From positions 153,066,501-153,130,500 of the forward strand of contig JAZHRO010000063.1 in NCBI GenBank assembly GCA_037157565.1: DNA of 64,000 bases, given 5' to 3'. Both the position numbers and the translations under genes were made by a program. The notes under the pieces were generated by a model. That model was not told the DNA's origin, did not search any database, and saw nothing but the letters and a program-made list of their open reading frames with translations. Positions 55,099 through 64,000 of the stretch are shown here, piece by piece. The DNA comes from Thalassia testudinum (lineage: Eukaryota > Streptophyta > Magnoliopsida > Alismatales > Hydrocharitaceae). Position 1 is the stretch's first letter. Every line of letters starts with the position of its first letter.

Positions 55099-56988
55099 TC
55101 AGCCAAGCGGGAAATGCGATGGAGAGGGGATGGTCAAATCAGCAGGGTTTTGTAAGGCAAGCACCTTGATTAAGAGCCTGGTTGGTCCAACCAGGTGCTT
55201 GTTCAGATCAACAGGCTGATGATGCAGCCCAAACCCAATCATTCTGGTGGGTTGATAGATGTGGATAAAAAGGTGTGGAACCCACCATATACTATGAAGC
55301 TCAGATGGATGTGGAAGTGTAAACGCAGGGTTTGGCTGAGTCGAATCAGCCTGGTCAGAGTAGGGATCCGTAAAATAATCAATGAATGATGTGGAAACCC
55401 TACAGGGGTGATCAGAGAATGATGGGGCGTGGTATGTAGTCTGATCAATGTTAAGAACCCGATGTGGAAATGCAATCGGCTTGGTGAGAGGTGAATCTGA
55501 ATAGAAATTGAGTCCGGTTGCAGGTCGAGGTTGGGAAGAGGTTTTGATCCGTTCTGTGTGTGCAGATGAGGTGGCCATTGTGTACGAGGGCTCTTCTAGA
55601 AACGGATGATAGGTGGTTTCCTGTAGAGAGTCCTCTAGGTAACTATCAAATGACGGAAGAGTGTCTGTAGGATGAAAGAAATCGGATTCGAGAAAAAATT
55701 TGGATTCTGGGTTACAATCACTCTTGGCATTTTCTGTTTTTGGTTCCTGAGGATCGAAAAGGAATGATTCTGTGTTATCAGTGATCTCGGGAATCAGGAC
55801 CTCAGAGTCGGAGTCAGAGTCATGAGAACTGAGGTCGTAGATAGGCCTGGCGTGTTCAGGAAGGGGAATCTCTCCGCAATTATAGTCAGATCTGAAATTG
55901 TCGGGGAGTTGGCGAAAATGAGATTCATGATCATGAATTCCACCACAGCAAAAATCATCAGATGTAGAATCAGCAGCCTGATTGGGGTCTAGCCTATATG
56001 TCAATTCTGGGCTCGAAAAGGTATTCTGTCTAGGCTCAAGCTCCAAGCTGGTAGGATAGTCCCAATTAAAATTCAACTCGTCCAACTCCTCAGTTTCTGT
56101 ATCATAAATTGGCATGTTTTCTGGAAAATCGATCAGATTTTCTGAAGATGTTGGAGAGGGATATTCATCAAATAGAGGCCCGGAATCATATTCTGCAAAA
56201 ATTTGATCTTTCTCAAAAGGGGCCTCATAATCTTCCCAATAAGTTTCGGATCTAGGTTCTAGGCTTAGGATGTGGGTAGAATTATTAGAACCTAAGTCCG
56301 AATAACCTTCGAGGGCCACCTTATCAAAATAAGGGGCGGAATTTATACCCTCAAAAGGTTCAGTAGTGATCTCATTATTGCAGGAGTTTTGGAATTCTAG
56401 GCTTGGCAATTCATGGTCTAAGTTTGGCTTATCATTGTGTTCTCCTGCAATATCCCAACCTAATTCAACATTGTCTTCTATCTGGGTTGGGATTTCACAA
56501 CCACTTTGTGCCTCAATCCCGAGATCTGGGAAACTGGATTGTTTCTTAATACTGTTCCAAGATGGTTCATCCTCTATTTCTGGTGTATACGGGTATTTCT
56601 GGTTGATAATTTGTTCTACTGATTTCATCATTTCTACCTGTTTTATAAGGGCATCTTGGTGTTGTTCCCAAAGTACAGGATTTGTCAAGCATTGAAGGTA
56701 TTCAGATTGGTGTAATTTTTCTATCTCAATGTATCCTGTCATGAGCATATCTCAGGTTGATCCTTTTGAAATTTCAGTCAATAGAATTTGGGCACAGTTT
56801 ATGATGAAAGCTGTGGTTGTTGGGACATCAACCTGAATGTTTTCTACTGGTGTTGAGGGTTTGATTTCATAGATTTCAAGGGCATCCTCAATCATCTTAT
56901 CTTTCATGGATCTCAGATATTCAGGTTTTTTGAATGGTAGTCTTGCTAGGTAATTAGGCTGCATAATTGGATCAGGTGGTGGAATCAA
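55099..56988 (-). pseudogene. Conserved acidic ORF replacing gag-pol in element C, one stop codon
   Basis: Second copy of the B ORF, about 629 codons, broken once by TGA at 56749-56751 where B has CGA (Arg). The codon matching B's ATG is TTG (56986-56988); the first ATG is 56962-56964, a Met also present in B. Conserved blocks: KPEYLRSMKDKMIEDAL, IQVDVPTTTAF, YIEIEKLHQSEYLQCLTNP, QKYPY, KVALEGYSDLGSNNSTHIL, MPIYDTETEELDE, RPATGLNFYSDSPLT, and GFGLHHQPVDLNKHLVGPT near the end. C carries extra acidic sequence (HDSDSDSEV...) in its last third. No known domain. The relation to B is certain; the function is unknown. Confidence 0.8.
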
Positions 56989-58051
56989 GATATAGAATCA
57001 CAGTTTGAATCAAGATGGAAGAAGGGGATTTTGTTCAGAATCAGAGGAAAGAGGGGCTATGTGAATGATTTCTGCAAAAACAAAGGAGCCGAGGCTTAGC
57101 CTCGGGGAGAGTGAATTTCTATAGGAGGTTTCAAGGACCTCCTGAAAAATACTGAAGGACTGGATGAGATAAGCAGGTGCTGGACCCAATCAAGACACCC
57201 AAAAATTGTTGGGTGACTATAGAGGTGCAGGGCAGATGGACCCCTTGATCAGAAAGATCGTCCACCTGAGAATTACCTGGGCAGCTAGAGAGGGAGAGTC
57301 CCGCAAAGACCCCTACACGGTAGAGCGTCCCCACGGGTTACAGGGTTTCCCCCACCCGACCTCTCTTGTCACTGCGGTTCCAGGTAGACCAGAATGGGGA
57401 TCTTGACCTCTTAAGTCTACCAATTTTAAGATCAGGGTGCTTAAGGTTTCACTTGAACTTTAGTCTTTTAAGTGCAAAGAGTGACCTAATTTAAGGTTGG
57501 TTGACCCAAGGGGTTAACTTTACCTCTTGTTTTCTTTGAGAGCTTTTAGGTCTTGTCTTTTAGGGTTCAAGTGTTTAGAGAGCCAATTGTTTTAGGTTTT
57601 CTTTGAATAGGTATTTTCAATCAATGGTTTAGGCACACTTCTTTTGGATTTTCTCCATTCTTGATTTAAGTAGTGTGTCTCTAAAACCCTAATGTTGAAT
57701 CTTATGTTGGCTCTACTTGGTCCAGTTAGTTCTTTGTTGGGTAATTAGGGCTCAAGCAAGAATGTGTTAGCCCTTAAATACTCTTAATAGTGTGTAGGAC
57801 TAATGAGTTGAAAACATGCAACTCTTTATGGTTACTAAGTATGGAAGACAGGTTAGCCCTATATTGCTTGTTCTTTTCTTTTCTTCCTCTTTAGAGTTTA
57901 CGGGTTAATAGCGAGAGGAAAAATTTACCTGTCCTCGGAGTGGTTGTCGTGCGGTTGCTTGTCTTCTTGATTTCCAGTAGCTGCACAAAAGAGAGGAGAT
58001 TATAAGAAATTAAAAAGAAACAGGAATGTTTACCTCTAGAATAGCCGTTGC
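56989..58051 (-). other. C 5' leader
   Basis: Closely follows E0's leader from about 57000 to the primer site, including the sequence just before E0 gag. No ORF of note. Confidence 0.65.
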
Positions 58052-58069
58052 TCCCCGGCAACGGCGCCA
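58052..58069 (-). other. C primer-binding site (tRNA-Asp)
   Basis: Perfect TGGCGCCGTTGCCGGGGA on the minus strand, 2 bp from the LTR. Confidence 0.92.
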
Positions 58070-58565
58070 ATTGACAACGATGGGTTCTTCTAGAGATAAC
58101 CGGGTTTTATTGTTATGTCGTTGTAATATAGCCAGTTATTGCCATCATTTCAAATATATAATTTTTTTTTACTCGGAAAATAAAAGAGTTCCCGAGGTCG
58201 AACTCAGGGAGCAAACTGTATTCTAGAGATACAAATTCTTATTACAAAAATAAAGAGAGAGAGAGAGAATTTGTTGGCTTTTCTTCTTTTCTCTTTGCTT
58301 CTCCTCTTCTTCCTTCTCAGATCTTCTGCTCTCTTCCTTTGTTCTTCTTCTTTATCTGCAGTGGTGATGTTCTTCTTCTTTCACCTGTTTCTGCTCGTCT
58401 CTTCCTTTTTCTTCTGCAGAGCAGTCCTGTTCTTCTTCTTCTTTCTTTCTTCTTTTCCTTTCTTCAGATCTTCTTCTCGTGCTCTTCTTCTTCTTTCAGT
58501 TCTTCCCTTGGCCTCTCTGTGTTCTCCTCTGCCTCGCCTTCCTTCTCCTTCTTCGCCTTCAGGAC

Positions 58566-58591
58566 GTCGTCTGATTTTCCAATCAGACGAC
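58566..58591. repeat. 20-bp-spaced dyad, C 5' LTR
   Basis: GTCGTCTGAT / ATCAGACGAC, perfect 10-bp arms, same form as E0. Confidence 0.75.
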
Positions 58592-59283
58592 TTAAACCGC
58601 CGCTGCTACAGTGCCGCTCGGTGATCCTCCTTCCTTCAGCCTTCGTCTTCTTCCACGGTTCTTCTTCACCTGTGCCTGCACACTTACACAGCTTGATCAG
58701 AGAGGGGCAAAACCTATCTCTACCCTCCCCCGCGTCTCTCTCTCACAGAATCCGCTCATAGGATAGCTCTCCCAGAGCTGCCGGGTAGCCGGGTACGGGT
58801 CGCGCCCGGGTCCAGGCCCACCGGCGTGCGTGGTGGGCGAGGAGTGCAGGTCAGTCTAAGTCGGGTCGGGCCAGGTCCGCGGGGCGTGGTCGCGGACGAG
58901 ACCGGGTCGAAAGAGCAAGTGAGTGAGAGGGACCTCACCCTGTGCTCAGGAGGCAACGAGCATAAGGCACTTTTTGCCTTTATGCGGGCGCTCTCCTTTG
59001 AAAGGTTACGAGGTGGGACTAAATGTCCCACCCCAATTTCGGTGCCTGCGCGGAGGAAGCAGCGGCCGTCGAGGCGAAGCGCGGGGGCTTCGCGCGAGAG
59101 CTTCGACTCGACTGCAGCCTGGTACTTCGCGAAGGCGCCTCGCGCTGTCTGGGAGCGTAACCTAGGCATGGCGCACCTGGGGCAGCAGGTGAAGAAGCTG
59201 CTTCGCTTCAACAATGGCGGCGACGAGCGCAGGTACCTGCCCACAGAAAAACGGCCTCTCGGCCCAATCAGAAGCGCGGAGGA

Positions 59284-59306
59284 CCTTCGCCGTGGCACGG
59301 AGAAGG
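59284..59306. repeat. R-region hairpin, C 5' LTR
   Basis: As 51974-51998, but one base (C to A) breaks a pair. Confidence 0.55.
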
Positions 59307-59921
59307 TGGTCGGGGGGTGTGCAGGCGGCGGGGCGGAGCCTAAGGGCTGCCCTAGGTCGGACTGTGGGTCGGGAGATGGGTTTGTTCAGTGGAGTTGCAG
59401 AGGGTGATTTGGGGGAAGTGGAAGGGCGGAAATGGATCAGGGTGAGGAGGCGGAGATTATGTGCAGGTCGGCGAGCCGTGTGGGATGCTGGAGTGATGGG
59501 AGCGGCTCGCCGGAGGATGGCCGGAGGCGGAGAAGGTGAGGGTGATTAGGCGCGGTCGAGGGGTAATTAGATAAAAATAGCAGGGGGAAAAGAGAGAGAG
59601 AATAGAGGGAAGTAGTTCTAACCTAACTAAAGTGACGAAGGGGGCGAGGAGGCGGACGGCTGTACCTGCTGTCGCCGGAGAAGAAGGTGCCCAGTGGGGG
59701 GAGGACGGCGGTGACGACGGGGCAGAGGCAGCGCGCGCCGGTATTGCGCGACGCTGGAAGAGCAGGGGAAGAAGTCTCTGCTGCTGGTATTGCGGCAGAG
59801 CGAAGAGGAGGAGGAGGAAGAACCGCCGGAGCTGGTGGGCGTCTGCCGGAGTGAGAAGAGAGGAAAGTTGGGGGTTTTCTCCGTCAGGACCGAGCTGGGA
59901 AGAACGGTGGAGCGACGGGGG

Positions 59922-60040
59922 TATTTATAGGGACCGAATCAGAGAGGAAGGCGGAGGGAGACGACGTGTCTCCCTCGCCGGAGGACGCCGGAGATGGAAA
60001 CCCATACCGTCCGTGCGTTCGCACGGCCGGTATGGTGGGT
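59922..60040 (-). promoter_or_regulatory. C 5' LTR promoter: TATA box and upstream hairpin
   Basis: TATA box CCTATAAATA at 59922-59931. Hairpin 60000-60040 with inner arms CCGTGC / GCACGG; both arms differ from the 3' LTR copy in a pairing-preserving way. Confidence 0.65.
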
Positions 60041-60860
60041 TACAGCGACCAGGGGGGTGTCCCTACGACGGCTGACGACGTAGGGCTCCCCTGGTTTACT
60101 TGCCAGACCCTCCCCCTCACCCTGCGCGGCGCCATGCTCCGCGCAAGGTCACCGGAGCATGGTGCTGCCAGGTTTTGCAGGGAGGACCTGAACGCAAAGA
60201 ACGAAGGAGAGTTAGGGGCCAAAATGCGAGGGTTCAAAAGTTGAGGGCCAAAAAATAAATATATGAGGACCAAAGTGTAAAGTTGGTCAAGAAGGTTTCT
60301 TCTTAGGCTCAAGTTTTTATACATGACTAATTAGGACCTAAGGAATCTGATGGTGAATTTTATTTCTAGATTAAACCTTGTTTGACTGGTCAATTTACGC
60401 AAAAACCCAAATTAAGTTATTAATTGGGTATGGTTCTCAATGTAGGTCAAGATGGGTTCCTAAGGTCAAATGGAAGGTTCTAAACCCTAGAGATTATTTT
60501 TATATGAATTTTAGAGGGTTTATTCCATTTTTGCTTTGCCTTGAACCTCGTGAATTGAAGTGGGTTTGTTTTAGTGTTACAGATTATCATTTAGTTCCTT
60601 GGAATTGCTGTAGCCCTTGCCAGATCATCTCATCCCACTTTTATTCTTATTAGGTTGCTTTGACCTATGTTTGGACCCTGAATTACCCTGTATGCAGATT
60701 ATACTGGTAAAATTGCATTTTTACCCCTTATGACTTGTTTTCTCCTTAAACTCAGAATTCTCTGAGTTAAGCCTTTCCTTGAGTTATATAGGAGCTTTTA
60801 TCCTTTGTATTAGGTCAAAATGAGCTAGTTATGGCCCATGATGAGGTTCTCATCAGTCTC

Positions 60861-62787
60861 CTGATAGTACTCTGTCGCGCAAAGATTGCAAGTACGGATC
60901 GGCCATCTGTCCTGTGATGATACGGTCTATCAGCTCTGGCCTGGTCTGCCGTGTCACCGTCACTGCCCCACAGTACCCTCGTAACTCTAGAGGTCGCCAA
61001 CTTCCCACCTCCTCTAAAAGGCTCCAACTCTGTAACTGTAGACTGGCCAAGCGTGCGGGCGCCTTACGGCTCAAGGCGTCAGCCACCACATTGGCCTTTC
61101 CCGGGTGGTAGGAGATGCTGCAATCGTAGTCCTTCAGGAGCTCCAACCAACGTCTCTGTCTCATGTTGAGCTCCTTCTGGTCAAAAAGATATCTGAGGCT
61201 CTTGTGATCTGTAAAAATCTCGTGGGTCTCACCGTACAAGTAGTGCCTCCAGGTCTTCAGTGCGAAGACAACAGCTGCCAACTCTAGGTCGTTGGTGGGG
61301 TAGGTATGCTCATGGGGCTTCAGTTGCCGCAAAGCGTAAGCGACAACATGACCCCTCTGCATGAGCACACCTCCTAACCCCTGCAAGGAAGCGTCCGTGT
61401 ACACAACGAACCCGCCACTACTGTCAGGGATGGTGAGCACGGTAGCCGAGGTCAACCTCTCCTTCAGCTCCAGAAAACACGCCTCACAGGCGTCTGTCCA
61501 AGCGAAAGGCACGTCCTTTCGAGTCAACTGTGTCATAGGACACGCAATCTGCGAAAACCCTCTGATGAACCGTCTGTAGTAGCCAGCTAGTCCCAGGAAA
61601 CTGCGGATCTCAGTGACTGAACGCGGTCTCTCCCACCTGAGCACTGCCTCGACCTTGGTAGGGTCCACCGCTAGGCCGTCTCCAGAGATCACATGACCCA
61701 AGAAGGTGACCTCCCTCAACCAGAACTCGCACTTGCTGTATTTGGAGTACAGCCTGCGTCGTCTCAAAGTGTCCAGAACCATCCGCAAGTGCTGTCCGTG
61801 CTGCGTCCGATCTCTAGAATAGATGAGTACATCATCTATTAAAACCACCACGAATTGGTCCAAGTACGGTCTAAACACCCGGTTCATCAGGTCCATGAAA
61901 GCAGCGGGGGCATTGGTCAGCCCAAACGGCATGACCAAAAACTCGTAGTGTCCGTACCGAGTGCGGAAAGCTATCTTGGAGACGTCGGTCTCCCTGATCC
62001 TCAACTGGTGGTATCCAGACCTCAAGTCTATCTTGGAAAACACCGTGGCACCCCGCAACTGGTCAAACAAATCGTCGATCCTCGGCAGCGGATATCTGTT
62101 CTTGATGGTGACCCTATTCAGCTGTCGGTAGTCCACACAAAGGCGTAGGGTCCCATCCTTCTTCTTCACAAACAGTACCGAGGCTCCCCAGGGAGACACA
62201 CTGGGCCTCACGAAACCTTTCTCGTAAAGGTCCTGCAACTGGGACTTGAGCTCTCGCAGCTCAAGCGGTGCCATCCTGTATGGCGCGGTGGAGATGGGGC
62301 TGGTCCCTAGTACTAGTGAGATCTCAAACTCGATCTCACGCTCGGGCGGTAGTCCTGGTAACTCGTCTGGAAACACGTCGGGGTACTCTCTGACCACCGG
62401 GATGCTCTGGAAGTCTGCCACAGGGCTGGGCTCTACCACCACACAGGCTAGGAAGCCCTCACACCCCTGGCTCAAAAGTCTCGCCGCCCGAAGTGCCGAA
62501 ATGCACCTGAAACCTCCGTCCACTGGCTGTCCGTGAAACTCGAAAGAAGGCAACTCCGGAATGGAGAAGACAATCTTCCTCTCAAAACAGTCCACCAAGG
62601 CGTGGAAAGCGGACAGCCAATCCATCCCCAGAATCACACCAAAGTCCTCCATCTGGATCATAATCAGGTCAGCTGGCAGACTATGTCCTCCAACGTTGAC
62701 CTCGCAATCCGTGTACACCTCCTCAGCTACAAACAACTGACCACTTGGACCTCTGATTATGAACGGATTTTCTAACAGTGTATAATC
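60861..62787 (-). pseudogene. T2 protease end, reverse transcriptase and RNase H
   Basis: Open over about 640 codons in one frame. The protease end shows [61 protein letters not shown] and catalytic LIDDVLIYS at about 61817-61843. RNase [15 protein letters not shown] near 61400, [22 protein letters not shown] and [11 protein letters not shown]. All catalytic residues seem present. The frame ends in the first bases of element C's LTR, which supply a TGA. A stop at 62788-62790 separates it from the protease active site. Chromoviral RT by wording. Confidence 0.92.
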
Positions 62788-63414
62788 CTAGTCCAAACTA
62801 ACTGCGAAACTGGCTGCGACAAACGAGTGCGTAGCGCCGGAATCGAAAAGCGTGTAAACGAGTCTACCAGAAACTGCAACCATACCTGCTACCACGGATC
62901 CCGAAGCTCTGGCATCCCTGTGTGTTAGGGCGTTGATACGCCCCTCAGGTCTAGGTGCGGACGAAGCAGCCACACTCTGCGTCGGACGGGTAGGTGCTGG
63001 CCGGTACCCTCCTCGCGACTGCTGTCCTCCTCCACGCGCCTGGGAATCGCGACCTCCTGCACGCCCTCCAGTGCTCTGCACGGGAAGTATCTGCTGACCT
63101 CCTGCCCTAGATGGGTAGTCCCTCCTGACGTGGCCCGGCTGGCCACACTGGTAGCAGAGGGGAACCCGACTCCCGCCCTTAGTGAGTCCCTACTGTCGAC
63201 TAGGCGGGGGTCCGGTGTTGGCGACTGGCCCCTGTCGAGGGCCCCCAAAGGCCACTGATGGCCCTACACAATGTGACGGCTCTCCTGCAGACACCACGTG
63301 TCTCCGTTCTCGCCGGCCCTGTGAGAAGTCTGGCTGAAAGGGCCTCTTCCGCCCGCCATTGGTCTCTCGCATGGACGGGTTGGTCTCCTCATAAGTCATA
63401 GCTGCCTCTACCAC
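62788..63414 (-). pseudogene. T2 gag C-terminus with zinc knuckle and protease active site
   Basis: Same frame as the RT region. It contains the zinc knuckle CYQCGQPGHVRRDY near 63110-63160, with Tyr where the last Cys belongs, a Gly/Arg-rich linker, then the protease active site LFDSGATHSFVA (DSG at 62836-62844). Stops at 63190-63192 (TAG after PPPSRQ) and 62788-62790 (TAG). Nucleic-acid binding by gag would be impaired. Confidence 0.88.
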
Positions 63415-64000
63415 CCTCGAAAAATGTAAGCAGCTTCAGGGGTTTGACATACCCCCAGATCGCAGGCCGGAGCCCCTCGGTGAACCTCCAAAGGCGCTCC
63501 TCCTCAGTGGCTACCGCTATCGCTGCAAAGCGGGACAGCTCCAAGAAACGCGTGCGGTACGCGCTCACAGTCATCGTCCCTTGGCGGAGAGTGTGGAACT
63601 CCCGCCTCCTCTGGTCCTGCCACGTCTGGGGAAAGTACTGCTCGCAGAAGAGGGTGACGAACTGGTCCCACGTCAGCTCGTCCCTCTCCTGTCCCCGGAC
63701 CGCCCTCCACCACCGGTGTGCCGCACTCTCCAGCTGGTACGTGGCAAAGGCCACGTGGCACTCCACCGAGGGGCGAAGGGTGTCGAAGATCTTCTCCAGC
63801 TGCTCAAGCCAGTCCTCTGCCTTGGTCGGGTCCTCATCCCCCTTGAAGGAGGGGGGCTTCAGTTTCCGGAACTGTCCGAAAAGCTCGAAGTGGCGCTGTA
63901 GGGGAGGTGCTGGTGCACCTCCAGGCGAAGGTGCCTCGTGTATAGAAGTGTTAGAGGAAGGTGGGGGCGGCAGGGGCCCGTCCCCTCCCTCGTGTCCAGC
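63389..64000 (-). pseudogene. T2 gag N-terminal part, continuing off window
   Basis: The frame is open through the right edge: FELFGQFRKLKPPSFKGDEDP and AEDWLEQLEKIFDTL, then HVAFATYQLESAAHRWWRAV, FCEQYFPQTWQDQRRREF and YRTRFLELSRFA, the standard retrotransposon gag domain of chromoviruses. An extra T in a T-run at about 63421-63425 shifts the frame; the true continuation (RVVEAAMTYEE) is in the frame of 62788-63414. No start codon is within the window. Confidence 0.88.

Larger units (their letters stand above)
50762..60855 (-). mobile_element. C: non-autonomous Athila-type element related to E0
   Basis: Exact target duplication GTCTC (50757-50761 and 60856-60860) within T2 pol. Both LTRs are 2,784 bp; small compensating indels and a few dozen substitutions separate them. 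Internal region 53546-58071 has primer site, leader, one long ORF (one stop codon), inverted repeat, internal polypurine tract, tandem repeats and polypurine tract; no gag-pol. Leader and LTR are close to E0 (about 92% by eye over 9600-9800), while the ORF matches B. Confidence 0.95.
58072..60855 (-). repeat. C 5' LTR (2,784 bp)
   Basis: TGACAACGATGG...CTCATCA, same length as the 3' LTR. Confidence 0.95.
47401..64000 (-). mobile_element. T2: Tekay/Del-like chromovirus, 5' end off window, carrying element C
   Basis: In minus orientation: gag (from the right edge), protease, RT, RNase H, integrase, 3' LTR (47401-50022). It entered Z after CTTCT (47396-47400). Lineage is inferred from [27 protein letters not shown], the CQQVKPEHQRPAG integrase segment and the C-terminal VPLVKVLWRS..EEAKWE block. 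It is dead: a frameshift and stops in gag-protease, a lost zinc-knuckle Cys, a deleted integrase core and the insertion of C. Confidence 0.92.

Noticed and set aside
58826..59407. 193-codon plus-strand ORF in the C LTR, partner in the other LTR
   Set aside because: Duplicate of LTR sequence and antisense to transcription; no domain and no independent conservation.

Overview
The window is plant repeat DNA: a stack of LTR retrotransposons inserted into one another. I found no convincing host gene, rRNA or tRNA gene. A flowering plant with a large, transposon-rich genome fits best, because both Ty3/gypsy lineages present (Athila-type elements primed by tRNA-Asp, and a Tekay/Del-like chromovirus) are typical of angiosperm pericentromeric DNA. 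I cannot name the species. Labels E0, E1, A, B, C, T1, T2, X, Y and Z are mine.

Layout. 1-10150: E0, a minus-strand Athila-type element with decayed gag-pol and its 5' LTR; its 3' LTR is off the left edge. 10151-10457: about 300 bp of unassigned sequence. From 10458 an old LTR (X) begins. X is split by solo LTR Y (11007-42962) and by element Z (44145 onward). Y is split by E1 (12004-41146), a plus-strand Athila-type element of about 11.8 kb net. E1 carries three later insertions: non-autonomous element A (14282-19075), non-autonomous element B (21540-31380), and T1, a solo chromovirus LTR (37611-40306) inside E1's 3' LTR. Z is split by T2 (47401 to beyond 64000), a minus-strand chromovirus, and T2's pol is split by C (50762-60855), a second non-autonomous Athila-type element. 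E1, A, B, C and T1 have exact 5-bp target duplications; Y has a 4/5 match. Removing B or C with one duplication copy restores the host pol reading frame, so the order is certain: X, then Y and Z, then E1 and T2, then A, B, T1 and C.

How the parts relate. E0 and E1 are decayed gag-pol elements of the kind that could once supply proteins. B and C keep LTRs, tRNA-Asp primer site, leader and polypurine tracts, but gag-pol is replaced from the gag start to the last codons of integrase by one conserved acidic ORF of 550-630 codons that I do not recognise. A keeps what looks like the 3' end of a related ORF. C shares leader and LTR with E0, which makes E0's family its natural helper.

The other strong signal is regulatory. 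A palindrome (GACGTC core, often CCAGACGTCTGG) recurs in LTRs of both lineages with a centre spacing of exactly 20 bp, sometimes alternating with 12 bp. It forms six-copy arrays in T1 and T2 and single dyads in E0, Y, A, B and C. The LTRs also carry hairpins at fixed distances from the TATA box, and every Athila-type element whose 3' internal region is visible that far has a second, internal polypurine tract.
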